Below are positions 1 to 8,363 of a stretch of DNA of 64,000 nucleotides, in pieces (the stretch's first letter is position 1; each line of letters opens with the position of its first letter). The stretch is from an uncultured Senegalimassilia sp. GTDB taxonomy: Bacteria; Actinomycetota; Coriobacteriia; Coriobacteriales; Eggerthellaceae. The stretch lies in NCBI RefSeq assembly GCF_934630535.1, contig NZ_CAKTVU010000004.1, positions 62,001-126,000 of the forward strand. The letters are read 5' to 3'. The position numbers were made by a program, and so were the translations under genes. The notes beneath the pieces are model-generated. The model did not search any database. It was not told where the DNA came from and saw only the letters and a program-made list of their open reading frames with translations.

Positions 1-534
1 TACGGGCCGCAGGGCACTGGCGGGCTATGCGTGCGTCCGGGCCTTGATGTCGCGCCGCTTGTGGAAGGCGGTTCGGGCGTTCACAGCTTCGACGAGCGCC
101 ATCCGCGTTTCATGCCCGAGGCTCTTGAGGCGGGTACGGCGAACGCGCACGGGTTGGCGGGCCTTGCGGCGGGGTGCCGCTGGTTGGGCGAGCGCGGCGT
201 GGCCGACGTGCAGGCGCACATCGAGGGCCTGGTCGCGCGTTTCCTGGACGGCATTGCGGACATCCGCGGCATGCAGGTCCTCGGCGGCGGCTCAGGGCGG
301 CGTTGCGGCATCGTCGCCGTCAACGTCGGCGATGCCGATTCCGGCGAGATCGCCGACAGGCTCTCGCAGGGGTGGGGCATATGCGTCCGTCCCGGCGCGC
401 ATTGCGCCCCGCTCATGCACACGGCGCTCGGCACGCAGCAGCAGGGGGTGGTGCGCTTCAGCTTCGGCGCCATGAACTCGCTGCAGGATTGCGACGATGC
501 CCTGAACGCATTGCGCGATATCGCCCGCTCATAG
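1..534 (+). CDS. PLP-dependent aminotransferase class V (cysteine desulfurase-like), 3' part
   Basis: The reading frame is open from base 1 and ends at TAG 532-534, so only the C-terminal 177 residues are present. The fragment begins YGPQGTGGLCVRPG, which matches the segment just after the PLP-binding lysine in the small class V aminotransferase/cysteine desulfurase-like family. Near the end, the stretches VRPGAHCAPLMH and VVRFSFGAMNS match the conserved C-terminal region, with a cysteine where the family carries its persulfide-type cysteine. The lysine and N-terminal domain lie outside the window. Such enzymes may release sulfur from cysteine or act on selenocysteine; the substrate cannot be decided here. 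The gene ends 53 nt before the glycosyltransferase and may be cotranscribed with it. Confidence 0.85.
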   Translation, partial: YGPQGTGGLCVRPGLDVAPLVEGGSGVHSFDERHPRFMPEALEAGTANAHGLAGLAAGCRWLGERGVADVQAHIEGLVARFLDGIADIRGMQVLGGGSGRRCGIVAVNVGDADSGEIADRLSQGWGICVRPGAHCAPLMHTALGTQQQGVVRFSFGAMNSLQDCDDALNALRDIARS

Positions 535-587
535 GGTCTCCCGCGACGCTTCCGAACCCAATGCTTTCAGTTCCCGAAAGGACCTTC

Positions 588-1859
588 ATGCGCATCCTCT
601 GCATATCCGCCCAAAAGCCCGATAGCACCGGCAGCGGCGTGTACCTGGCAGAAACGGTGGCCTCCATGGCCGCCGCTGGGCACCAAGTCGCCGTCATCGC
701 CGGCATCGATAAGGACGACTCGCCGCAGCTCGCCCCCGGCGTCGAGTTCTTTCCGGTGCGTTTCCGCACGCCCGAGCTGCCTTTTCCCGTGTGCGGCATG
801 AGCGACGTCATGCCTTATGAGGCCACGCGATATCGCGACATGACCCCGGAGATGGTCCAAGCCTTCCGCAGCGCGTTCGGGCAACGCATCCGACAGGCGG
901 TGCTCGACTTCAAGCCCGAGGCGATCATCTGCCATCATCTGTACCTGGCCTGCTCCACGGCTTGCGACGTGCTCGATGAGCTTGCCGGTGAAAATCGGTT
1001 ACCGGACGCGAATGGGGAAGCGGCGGGTCGGAAGGGGCGCCCGTGCCCGATCTGGGCGGTTTGCCATTCCACCGACCTTCGCCAGCTGCGCAACCATGAC
1101 CTTGAGAAGGACCGCATCATGGCAGCCGTCCGCTCGCTCGATGGGGTGATGGCGCTGCACAAGGCGCAGAAGGCCGAGATCGCCGAGTTGTTCGACCTGC
1201 CTGCCGATCGCATCCACGTCGTGGGGACCGGCTACAACTCTCAGGAGTTCGCTCCTCGTGGCGGCCTGCGCGCCGCTCGGCCGTTGCGTGTGTTGTATGT
1301 GGGCAAGATCTGCCGCGCCAAGGGTGTGGAAAGCCTCATACGCGCCATGGACCTGTTGCCCCTCGACCCGCAGGCCGTGGAGCTATGCCTGGTCGGCGGC
1401 TACAGCGACCAGGTGCAATACGATCGCATCGTGAAGCTGGCCGGTGGCTGCCGTTTCCCGGTGGTGTTCGGCGGGCGCGTCTCGCAAGACGACCTGGTGC
1501 TGTCCTATAACCGAAGCCACGTTTTCGTCCTGCCCTCGTTTTTCGAGGGGCTGCCGCTTGTCACGGTGGAGGCGCTTGCAAGCGGGTGCCGAGCGGTGGT
1601 CACGAGCCTGCCCGGCGTTCGCCCGTGGCTCGATGCGAGCCTCGCCGATGCCCCCGTCTCGTTCGTGGAACCGCCGCGCATCGAGGGCGTCGACGTGCCC
1701 GCGCCCGAAGATCTGCCGGCCTTCGAGCAGCGTCTTTCGGAAGCGCTGCGGGAGCAGCTTGAAGCGGCTGCGGCGAGCCCCCTTGAGGGAACCGGCTTCG
1801 ATGCCACCGCCGTGTCCTGGGGTTCTCTGGCCGCCCGCATGGCCGCGCTGGTCGGCTAG
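588..1859 (+). CDS. GT4-family glycosyltransferase
   Basis: This is a 423-aa cytosolic glycosyltransferase with two Rossmann-like halves. ATG 588 is chosen because GAAAGGA lies just upstream and because residues 1-20 form the typical first strand and glycine-rich loop (MRILCISAQKPDSTGSGVYL). The C-terminal half carries VLYVGKICRAKG near residue 240 and the nucleotide-sugar signature PSFFEGLPLVTVEALASG near residue 320, with the E-x7-E pattern of GT4 enzymes. GT4 members transfer sugars from nucleotide or phospho-activated donors to lipids, glycans or small molecules; acceptor and donor cannot be read from sequence. No polysaccharide cluster is visible around it. A hairpin with a T-run follows at 1934-1958. 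Confidence 0.85.
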   Translation: MRILCISAQKPDSTGSGVYLAETVASMAAAGHQVAVIAGIDKDDSPQLAPGVEFFPVRFRTPELPFPVCGMSDVMPYEATRYRDMTPEMVQAFRSAFGQRIRQAVLDFKPEAIICHHLYLACSTACDVLDELAGENRLPDANGEAAGRKGRPCPIWAVCHSTDLRQLRNHDLEKDRIMAAVRSLDGVMALHKAQKAEIAELFDLPADRIHVVGTGYNSQEFAPRGGLRAARPLRVLYVGKICRAKGVESLIRAMDLLPLDPQAVELCLVGGYSDQVQYDRIVKLAGGCRFPVVFGGRVSQDDLVLSYNRSHVFVLPSFFEGLPLVTVEALASGCRAVVTSLPGVRPWLDASLADAPVSFVEPPRIEGVDVPAPEDLPAFEQRLSEALREQLEAAAASPLEGTGFDATAVSWGSLAARMAALVG

Positions 1860-1933
1860 CTTCCGCGTGAATCGCATCGGCGGGTGGGGCCGACTCGCCC
1901 ATCTGCGCCCGCCGATTGCGCCTCGTTGCATAA

Positions 1934-1958
1934 AATCCGACCGCTCGGGTTGTTTTTT
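1934..1958 (+). terminator. Rho-independent terminator after the glycosyltransferase
   Basis: AATCCGA (1934-1940) pairs with TCGGGTT (1945-1951) around a 4-nt loop, followed by G and six T (1953-1958). It lies just ahead of the pyr promoter. A longer GC-rich hairpin without a T-run (ATCGGCGGG 1876-1884 with CCCGCCGAT 1908-1916) precedes it. Confidence 0.6.
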
Positions 1959-1970
1959 CGATATTCGGGG

Positions 1971-1999
1971 TTGTCAAACCGCGCCTGTCCGCATAAACT
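1971..1999 (+). promoter_or_regulatory. Promoter of pyrR-pyrB-pyrC
   Basis: TTGTCA at 1971-1976 and TAAACT at 1994-1999 are separated by 17 nt, a good match to a vegetative sigma promoter. The predicted start near 2006 places the PyrR hairpin at the very 5' end of the transcript. Confidence 0.7.
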
Positions 2000-2006
2000 G
2001 CCAACA

Positions 2007-2045
2007 GTTCCTTTAAATGCGGTACAGAGAGACCGACAAGGTAAC
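2007..2045 (+). promoter_or_regulatory. PyrR-binding RNA hairpin, pyrRBC leader
   Basis: The RNA GUUCC-UUUAA...GCGGU-ACAGAGAG-ACCG...GACAAGG has the PyrR binding-loop pattern: a lower stem (GTTCC 2007-2011 with GGTAAC 2040-2045, one bulge), an internal loop, an upper stem CGGT/ACCG and an AGAGAG-type terminal loop. In Bacillota, UMP-bound PyrR holds this anti-antiterminator, so the terminator downstream forms when pyrimidines are plentiful. Here a terminator follows at 2087-2114, which fits that mode. The call rests on motif recognition and on pyrR being the next gene. Confidence 0.88.
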
Positions 2046-2086
2046 ACCCGAATCGCTCGCTTTCACAAGAGCGGATCTGAGATGAA

Positions 2087-2114
2087 GCCTTTGTCAGCCG
2101 CAAAGGCGTTTTTT
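2087..2114 (+). terminator. Attenuator terminator in the pyrR leader
   Basis: GCCTTTG (2087-2093) and CAAAGGC (2101-2107) form a perfect 7-bp stem, then G and six T at 2109-2114. It sits between the PyrR hairpin and pyrR and is the expected output switch of PyrR attenuation. An intermediate hairpin (near 2050-2078) may be part of the alternative fold. Confidence 0.8.
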
Positions 2115-2217
2115 ATGCCTTGCGACATGGCGTCAAGGTTCGGGCGGGCCGAAAAACTCGGCGGCTTTCCCGAAAGACGTGTCTGTCTGTACGCACTCGA
2201 CTAGAGAAAGGGTGTGT

Positions 2218-2805
2218 ATGACTGACGCAGGGACGGTCAAGAACGTCTGCATGGACGCAGACGAGATCGAGCGCTCTCTGATGCGTATCGCGCATCAGAT
2301 CCTCGAGACCAACAAGGGCGCGGACAACCTCGCGCTCGTCGGCATCGTCACGCGCGGCGACCTGCTCGCCAAGCGCCTGGCTGAGAAGATCGAGCAGATC
2401 GAGGGCACGAAGGTGCCGCTCGGCAAGCTTGACATCAGCTTCTACCGTGACGACTTCGCCACCCACTTCGCCCCCGAAGTGCATTCCACCGAGATCGACT
2501 TCGATATGGACGGCAAGGACGTCGTGCTCGTCGACGACGTGCTCTTCACTGGCCGCACCATCCGCGCCGCGCTCGACGCGCTCATGGACATCGGCCGCCC
2601 GGCTCGCGTGGAGCTGGCCGTGCTGGTGGACCGCGGGCATCGCGAGCTTCCCATCCGCGCCGATTACGTCGGCAAGAACGTGCCTTCCGCCGCACAGGAG
2701 AACGTGCGCCTGTTCCTGGAGGAAGTGGATGGCAAGTCCGAGGTCGAGATTCTGGAAATGTCCGACGGCGCGCACATCGGCGCCGCACCGCTGGGAGGTG
2801 AATAG
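2218..2805 (+). CDS. pyrR: PyrR bifunctional pyrimidine operon regulator / uracil phosphoribosyltransferase
   Basis: The 195-aa product has the type I phosphoribosyltransferase fold. The PRPP-binding signature VVLVDDVLFTGRTIRAALDA is near residues 100-120, followed by the PyrR-typical VELAVLVDRGHRELPI. PyrR binds the hairpin in its own leader (2007-2045) and in the car leader (9789-9823) when UMP is high, and family members also often convert uracil and PRPP to UMP. ATG 2218 is used because GAAAGGG lies 5 nt upstream; an in-frame GTG at 2179 would add 13 unconserved residues. The C-terminus is about 15 residues longer than in many family members. First gene of pyrR-pyrB-pyrC; pyrB starts 3 nt after the stop. 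Confidence 0.96.
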   Translation: MTDAGTVKNVCMDADEIERSLMRIAHQILETNKGADNLALVGIVTRGDLLAKRLAEKIEQIEGTKVPLGKLDISFYRDDFATHFAPEVHSTEIDFDMDGKDVVLVDDVLFTGRTIRAALDALMDIGRPARVELAVLVDRGHRELPIRADYVGKNVPSAAQENVRLFLEEVDGKSEVEILEMSDGAHIGAAPLGGE

Positions 2806-2808
2806 GGA

Positions 2809-3753
2809 ATGGCTTTCAACCATAAGCATCTTATCGACATCACGGAGTATTCCGCCGATGACATCATGGCCATCCTGGAAACGGCCGTGAAGTTCAAAGA
2901 GGTCAACGAGCGTCGCATCAAGCAGGTGCCCACGCTCAAGGGCTTCACCGTGGTCAACATGTTCAACGAGCCGTCCACCCGTACGCGCTCGAGCTTCGAG
3001 ATGGCCGAGAAGCGCCTGTCCGCCGCAAGCCTGAACTTCGGCGGCAGCTCCACCTCCTCGGTCAAGGGCGAGAGCCTGGTGGACACGGTGGAAACGCTGT
3101 GCTCCTACAAGATCGACATGATCGTCGTGCGTGACAAGCACGCCGGCGTGCCGCGCAAGATCGCCGATGTGTCCGGCGTCCACGTCATCGATGCAGGCGA
3201 CGGCAAGCACCAGCATCCCACGCAGGCGCTGCTCGACCTGTACACCATCTGGCAGACCAAGGGCCGTCTCGACGGCCTGAAGGTCGGCGTCGTCGGCGAC
3301 ATCGGGCACTCCCGCGTGTGCGGCAGCCTTATCCCGGCCCTGAAGATCATGGGCTGCGAGGTCACCGCCATCGCCCCGCCCACGCTGCTGCCTGCATGCC
3401 CCGAGGTGCTCGGCGTCGACCACATCTCGCACAACATCGACGAGGTGCTCCCCGAGCTCGACGTCGTGTACATGCTGCGCATCCAGCGCGAGCGCCTCGA
3501 GGGTGCGCCGTACCCCAGCCTACGCGAGTACAACATGCTCTACGGCCTCACCGAGAAGCGCAACAAGCTCATGCGCCCCGACTGCATCGTCTGCCATCCC
3601 GGCCCCATCAACCGTGGCGTCGAGCTGGATTCCTTTATGGCCGACCACCCGGAGCGTTCGGTCATCCTTGACCAGGTCTATGCCGGCATCCTGACCCGCA
3701 TGGCCGCCCTGTACCTGCTGCTTGGAGGGAGCGAAGATGGCATTACTGCTTAA
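2809..3753 (+). CDS. pyrB: Aspartate carbamoyltransferase catalytic subunit
   Basis: This 314-aa enzyme condenses carbamoyl phosphate with L-aspartate to N-carbamoyl-aspartate, the committed step of UMP synthesis. The carbamoyl-phosphate loop STRTRSSFE is at residues 56-64, the second-subunit loop with SSVKGES near 80, and HPTQALLD near 135. No pyrI regulatory subunit gene is present, so the enzyme is probably an unregulated trimer; control would come from PyrR. The RBS GGGAGGTG lies at the end of pyrR. The last 17 nt overlap pyrC, indicating translational coupling. Confidence 0.97.
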   Translation: MAFNHKHLIDITEYSADDIMAILETAVKFKEVNERRIKQVPTLKGFTVVNMFNEPSTRTRSSFEMAEKRLSAASLNFGGSSTSSVKGESLVDTVETLCSYKIDMIVVRDKHAGVPRKIADVSGVHVIDAGDGKHQHPTQALLDLYTIWQTKGRLDGLKVGVVGDIGHSRVCGSLIPALKIMGCEVTAIAPPTLLPACPEVLGVDHISHNIDEVLPELDVVYMLRIQRERLEGAPYPSLREYNMLYGLTEKRNKLMRPDCIVCHPGPINRGVELDSFMADHPERSVILDQVYAGILTRMAALYLLLGGSEDGITA

Positions 3754-5029
3754 GAACGCGCACGTGATCGACCCTCAGGTCGGTCTGAACGAAACCGCCG
3801 ACATCCTCATCCGCGACGGTAAGATCGTCGAGATCGGCAAGGGTCTTACCCTGGAGAAGGGCGTCGAGCGCGACCTGGCCGGCAAGATCGTCGTACCGGG
3901 CCTGGTCGACATGCACGTGCATCTGCGCGAGCCGGGCTTCGAGCAGAAGGAAGACATCGCCAGCGGCACCCGCGCCGCAGCCCATGGCGGCTTCACGGCG
4001 GTGTGCGCCATGCCCAACACCAACCCGGTGGTCGACAACGCCGTCGCCGTCGAGTATGTGAAGTCCATCGCCGCCCAGGCCGGCAAGTGCCGCGTGCACG
4101 TGTCCGGCTCCTGCTCGCAGGGCCTGAAGGGCGAGACGCTCTCCGAGATGGGCGACATGGTCGCTCACGGCGCCGTTGCCTTCACCGATGACGGCCGCGG
4201 CATCCAGGCAGCCGGCATGATGCGCCGCGTCATGGATTACGCCAGCCAGTTCGGTCGCGTGATCATGAGCCATTGCCAGGACGAGGACCTGGTCGGCGAC
4301 GGTCAGGTCAACGAGGGCGTCGCCTCCACGCGCCTGGGTCTTCTGGGTTGGCCGGCAGAAGGCGAGGAGCTGCAGATCGCCCGCGATATCGCCCTGTGCC
4401 GCCTGACCGGCTGCAAGCTGCATATCCAGCACATCTCCACCGCGCGCGGCCTTGACATGGTGCGCGCCGCCAAGGCCGAGGGCCTGCCGGTCACCTGCGA
4501 GGTCACCCCGCATCACCTGTTCCTCACCGAGGACAACATCGGCGACGATTACTCCACGGCGCTCAAGGTCAACCCGCCGCTGCGCACGGCTTCCGACGCC
4601 GAGGCCCTTATCGCCGGCGTGGTCGACGGCACCGTCGACGCCATCGTCACCGACCATGCCCCGCACACCGCATGGGAGAAGGACCGCGAGTTCGAGCTGG
4701 CGCCGTTCGGCATGATCGGCCTGGAGACCAGCCTGGGCCTGGTCATCACCAACCTGGTGGCCACCGGCAAGATCTCTTGGGAGCGTATGACCGAGCTCAT
4801 GGGCGCCAACCAGCGCGCCATCCTGGGCGTGGAGCGCGTGGCGCTCGAGGCCGGCTGCACCGCCGACCTGACGGTCATCGACCCCGAGGCCGCCTGGACC
4901 GTCGACGCTGCGGACTTCTGCAGCAAGGCGAAGAACTCCGGCTTCATCGGGGCCGAGCTCACCGGCCGTGCAACCGACGTGTACGTCGGCGGCTACGCCA
5001 CCATGGAAGACGGCAAGATCGTCGAGTAA
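3737..5029 (+). CDS. pyrC: Dihydroorotase (class I)
   Basis: The 430-aa metallo-amidohydrolase cyclises N-carbamoyl-aspartate to dihydroorotate. The metal-binding DMHVHLREPG motif has H60 and H62. Further metal or catalytic segments are SHCQDEDL, HIQHIST and VTDHAPHT, the expected order for class I dihydroorotases. ATG 3737 is preferred over the upstream GTG at 3722 because GGAGGGA (3724-3730) is spaced correctly for it. The gene overlaps pyrB by 17 nt. It ends the first pyr block; a strong hairpin follows immediately. Confidence 0.96.
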   Translation: MALLLKNAHVIDPQVGLNETADILIRDGKIVEIGKGLTLEKGVERDLAGKIVVPGLVDMHVHLREPGFEQKEDIASGTRAAAHGGFTAVCAMPNTNPVVDNAVAVEYVKSIAAQAGKCRVHVSGSCSQGLKGETLSEMGDMVAHGAVAFTDDGRGIQAAGMMRRVMDYASQFGRVIMSHCQDEDLVGDGQVNEGVASTRLGLLGWPAEGEELQIARDIALCRLTGCKLHIQHISTARGLDMVRAAKAEGLPVTCEVTPHHLFLTEDNIGDDYSTALKVNPPLRTASDAEALIAGVVDGTVDAIVTDHAPHTAWEKDREFELAPFGMIGLETSLGLVITNLVATGKISWERMTELMGANQRAILGVERVALEAGCTADLTVIDPEAAWTVDAADFCSKAKNSGFIGAELTGRATDVYVGGYATMEDGKIVE

Positions 5030-5050
5030 TCGCGAACCCAGCCTGCACAT

Positions 5051-5092
5051 GAAGCGGGGCATCACCTCAACGGTGATGTCCCGCTTTCGTTT
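5051..5092. terminator. Bidirectional terminator between pyrC and MFS gene 1
   Basis: AAGCGGGGCATCACC (5052-5066) pairs with GGTGATGTCCCGCTT (5072-5086), with one G-T pair and loop TCAAC. It is followed by TTCGTTT on the + side and preceded by A-rich bases on the other. It separates convergent genes and overlaps the stop codon of the MFS gene. Confidence 0.8.
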
Positions 5093-6293
5093 ACTTGCGA
5101 ATCGACCTAAGTCCCATGATGGCTCCGGGGATCATGGCGCAGGCTCCGATAACGGACACCAGCGCAAGTACGTTCGCCAGCGTGGTGGTTGCGGCAAGCG
5201 CGCTCATAAGGACGCTGATGATGGTGGTACCCGCATATCCGCCGAAGTTGATGAGCGAGATCACGGTGGCGCTTTCCGACGGGTCGCTGTAGCTCACCAG
5301 CAAATGCAGGCTAGCGGACAAGATGATGCCGCAAGCGACTGCGAACACGAAGCATAGCGGCAAGAACACAATTTTCGCCCCCGCGTTCAACGCGAAGAAC
5401 AGGCCGGCGCAGGTTGCGAACATCAACGCGTTGCCGCCTCCGAGCGCAAAACGCGTAGAGGTGCGAGCGGACATGGGGCCTCCCAGCGCGCTCGGCGCCA
5501 TGGCCAGTGCCAGGATGATGGCGGGAAGCAACGGGTCCGTGGAACCGAAATACTGCACGGCAGCCGGCGTCGAAAGCGATTGGAAGAACATCCCGATTCC
5601 CCAGGCGGCGATATAGCATCCCGCGGCGATGGGAAAGACCCCATGCAGGTTTTTGGGCACATGCACCAGCGGCCTGACCGCATGTCGTACCGTGATGCGA
5701 TGCGTGACCGTCTCGTGCGTCAGGGGCAGCAACGCGCAAATGAGCAGCATCGCTGCAACGAATGCAACGTACACGATCGCATAGCATTGCGAATATATGG
5801 CGAAAACCCCGATGCCCAACGATCCTACGGTAAGGCCGATGAGCGCGCCGGTGCTGGCCATGGTGGTGCCGAACGTACGGTGGTGATGGGATGTGCAGTC
5901 GAGCACGAACGCCGAGGTGGCGCTCATGGTCAGCCCGCATGAGATGCCTTGTACCAATCGGGCTCCTTGCAGGACCGTAGCGCTTGGCAGCCACGCGAAC
6001 AATGCGCAGCTTACGGCCCCTGAAATCAATGCGGCTGCTACTAAGGGCTTGCGCCCGAGGGCATCGGATAGGGACCCGCCCATGAACAGCACGAAAACCA
6101 CGCCCGCTAGATAGTAAACGGTGGTCATCGAGATATCGGAATCGGTAAGCCCCAACGTGATCTGGTAGTCTGCGTAAAGCGGTATGGGTACCGCTGCGGC
6201 TGCGAAGGCGGCAACCAGGGCGGCGGTGGCGATAAGCGCGCTTCGCCAGCTTTCCGCGGTTTTGCCGTCGTTATCTATCTCAGTCACAAGCAC
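5091..6293 (-). CDS. MFS transporter, paralog 1 of 3
   Basis: This is a roughly 400-aa major facilitator superfamily permease with about 12 hydrophobic segments. The cytoplasmic motif A GGSLSDALGRKPL lies between helices 2 and 3, and RLVQGISCGLTMSATSAF fits helix 4. It shares long blocks with the two genes upstream on the same strand (FGTT.ASTG.LIG, FFQSLSTPAAV, MAPSALGGPMSAR), so the three arose by duplication. The family resembles DHA1-type efflux pumps, but the substrate cannot be predicted. The start is uncertain: GTG 6293 lies just after AAAGGA, GTG 6287 is an alternative, and GTG 6341 would add 16 polar residues. It runs against the pyr genes. Confidence 0.85.
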   Translation of the reverse strand: MLVTEIDNDGKTAESWRSALIATAALVAAFAAAAVPIPLYADYQITLGLTDSDISMTTVYYLAGVVFVLFMGGSLSDALGRKPLVAAALISGAVSCALFAWLPSATVLQGARLVQGISCGLTMSATSAFVLDCTSHHHRTFGTTMASTGALIGLTVGSLGIGVFAIYSQCYAIVYVAFVAAMLLICALLPLTHETVTHRITVRHAVRPLVHVPKNLHGVFPIAAGCYIAAWGIGMFFQSLSTPAAVQYFGSTDPLLPAIILALAMAPSALGGPMSARTSTRFALGGGNALMFATCAGLFFALNAGAKIVFLPLCFVFAVACGIILSASLHLLVSYSDPSESATVISLINFGGYAGTTIISVLMSALAATTTLANVLALVSVIGACAMIPGAIMGLRSIRK

Positions 6294-6559
6294 ATCGTCC
6301 TTTCTTTGACTATTCTGAATCGGTTTTGCGCTGCCCGGCACATTGCCCGTGCCTCAACGCGCAGTCGTTCTGGCCTTGCATCGGCAGGACCGTATTAGAG
6401 AACTGTGTTGGATAGTCGCATAAGCGGGGGTAGCCGGTGATAACGCGCATTCGCGAAGCGGAAACCGTAACGAACCATGCCGACGTTTCAAGGTCGGACG
6501 GCGAAAACGGAATCATGCGGATGTCGGCTATGCGCGGGGCGATGAAGCGCGAAGTCCCG

Positions 6560-6715
6560 TTATCTTATGCTTTGGTGATTGTCCGGGGCGTGCGTGCAGC
6601 GCAACGGAAGCCAGCGACGCAGCGAGCGCGGTGATAAGGCCCTTGTGGCAACGATCTCATCGGGTAGCGGTACGGCACCCGGAGGTTGGCTTGTGGCTGA
6701 TTCGGTCTGGTTCAT
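6560..6715 (-). pseudogene. Decayed 5' end of a fourth MFS transporter gene
   Basis: On the minus strand, ATG 6715 is preceded by AAGGACG and opens MNQTESATSQPPGAV. The octapeptide ATSQPPGA also occurs at the start of MFS paralog 3 (MGIDDRATSQPPGAM), and the DNA around it is visibly alike. After this point the frame gives no membrane segment. A second frame over the next bases reads GLITALAASLASVAL, which resembles the first transmembrane helix of the intact paralogs, suggesting a frameshift followed by deletion of the rest. The identification rests on this short similarity; a chance ORF cannot be excluded. The rest of 6294-7082 holds no recognisable gene apart from the terminator at 6945-6995. 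Confidence 0.45.
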
Positions 6716-6944
6716 CGGCTCGTCCTTGGCTTCGGTTCCCTCCTTTGTCGGCATCGTACATGGCCCTTGGCGCTTCGTCCAGGTGTCATTTTGGGAAAAT
6801 CGGCCATGACCCGCATCCAGTTTGCGGCAAAGGAAGATTGCAACGAATAACAGCTGCATACAATATTGAGAATAGTGCTAAATATTGAATAAGCGTGCCG
6901 GTAAAACCGCACTCAGCGAATATCGTATCCTCAACAAGGGAACA

Positions 6945-6995
6945 AACAGAAAAGCTCGGGAATGTGCGTGGATTGCGCATAGCGTTCCCGAGCTT
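6945..6995 (-). terminator. Terminator after MFS gene 2
   Basis: On the minus strand AAGCTCGGGAA (6995-6985) pairs with TTCCCGAGCTT (6962-6952). An inner stem (ATGCGCA with TGCGCAT-like bases) extends it, and TTTTCTGTTTG follows. It lies about 90 nt downstream of the stop of MFS paralog 2, so paralog 1 (or the remnant) probably has its own promoter. Confidence 0.75.
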
Positions 6996-7082
6996 AGGAT
7001 GTCCGGCCCTCGACTTCGTCGCCGTATTGAGGCGCATTCGGATATGTCCGGTTTCAAAAAAGGCAGGGGCTGCTCAGGCAAG

Positions 7083-8270
7083 CTATTTGCGCAGCGCCCT
7101 TGTTGCGAAACCAGGGATCATGAACACCATGGAGATGGCGAATCCCACCATAAGGACGGTGCCGAGCGCCATCGTGTTCGCGATCGCGCTCATTGCGATG
7201 CTCACCACGGTCGACCCCACATAGCCGGTGAAGTTGATCAGCGACACCACGCTTGCGCTGTCCGCGGGGTCGCTGTAGCTGATGAGCATGTGCATGCTGG
7301 CCGAAAGCAGGATGCCGGTGGAAACGCTGAACACGCCGTCGGCGATCAGGAAGGGCACCGTCATGCCCTTCGTCAGCGTGACCCACAAGATCGCGTAGGT
7401 GATGCACAGCAGCGCCGTGCCGCCGTACACGGCGAAGCGCGTGGTGGTACGGGCGGACATGGGGCCGCCGAGCGCGCTTGGAGCCATGGCAAGCGCGAAC
7501 ATGAGCGCGGGGATCAGCGGATCGGTTGATTGGAAGTACGCAACCGCAGCGGGGGTCGACAGCGACTGGAAGAACACGCCGGTGCCCCATGCGGCGATAT
7601 AGCATCCGGCGGCAAGGGGGAATACCGGGCGCAGGTTTTTCGGGATGCGCACAAGCGGCTTGATGGCCTTGCGGATGGTGATCCGCTGCGTGACCGTTTC
7701 CTGCGCAAGGGGGAGCAGGATGACGGTGAGCGCCATCAGCACGATGAGCACGGCGAACAGGGGGGTGTAGTCGCGCGAGAACGTGGCATAGATGCCGATG
7801 CCCAAAGACCCGATCATCATGCCGATCAAACATCCGGTGCTTGCGATGGTGGTCCCGAACGTGCGATAGCGCTGCGAGGTGCAGTCGAGCATGAACGCCG
7901 AGGTGGCGCTCATGGTAAGCCCGCAGGAAACGCCCTGCACCATGCGCGCGACCTGCAAGGCGATGCCGTTGGGCAACCAGATGTACAGTGCGCAGGCAAG
8001 CGCGCCGAACAGCAGCGAGGCGGCCACAAGCGGCCTGCGTCCAAGCGCATCCGACAGCGAACCGCCGATGAACAAGATGGTCAGCACGCCGATCAGATAC
8101 GACACCATGGTCAGCGAGATGTCGGCGTCGGTGAGGCCTAGGGCTATCTTGTACTCGGCGTACAACGGCACGGGCACCGCCACCGCAGCGAAGGTCAGCA
8201 GCATGGCGCACGCCGCGATGATGGCGCTTCTCAGGTCTCTTGCATTCGATGCGTTGCGGCTTTCGTTCAT
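7083..8270 (-). CDS. MFS transporter, paralog 2 of 3
   Basis: A 395-aa permease with about 12 transmembrane segments. ATG 8270 has GAGGAGGGG directly upstream, which fixes the start. Motif A reads GGSLSDALGRRPL, and MVQGVSCGLTMSATSAF follows in helix 4. It is closer to paralog 1 than to paralog 3 by eye, sharing LGLTD.DIS, SDALGR.PLVAA and FFQSLSTPAAV. The loop between helices 6 and 7 carries a basic patch (VTQRITIRKAIKPLVRIPKN) found in all three. The function is probably export of a small molecule; nothing nearby names the substrate. The gap of 93 nt to paralog 3 allows cotranscription. Confidence 0.87.
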   Translation of the reverse strand: MNESRNASNARDLRSAIIAACAMLLTFAAVAVPVPLYAEYKIALGLTDADISLTMVSYLIGVLTILFIGGSLSDALGRRPLVAASLLFGALACALYIWLPNGIALQVARMVQGVSCGLTMSATSAFMLDCTSQRYRTFGTTIASTGCLIGMMIGSLGIGIYATFSRDYTPLFAVLIVLMALTVILLPLAQETVTQRITIRKAIKPLVRIPKNLRPVFPLAAGCYIAAWGTGVFFQSLSTPAAVAYFQSTDPLIPALMFALAMAPSALGGPMSARTTTRFAVYGGTALLCITYAILWVTLTKGMTVPFLIADGVFSVSTGILLSASMHMLISYSDPADSASVVSLINFTGYVGSTVVSIAMSAIANTMALGTVLMVGFAISMVFMIPGFATRALRK

Positions 8271-8363
8271 GTCCCCTCCTCGTCATTGCAAGCCCGACGG
8301 CATGCGCCGGAATCCTTCGAAGCATGGCGATCGATTCCGACGCAAAGGGCTTTTCGCTTGCTG

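Noticed and set aside
174..587. N-terminal extension of the glycosyltransferase frame
   Set aside because: It overlaps the aminotransferase gene in another frame and is Arg-rich; ATG 588 has a ribosome site and the proper first strand.
2113..5065. Two long minus-strand frames opposite pyrR-pyrB-pyrC
   Set aside because: Both are antisense shadows with repetitive Gly/His/Asp composition and run through the terminator or leader.
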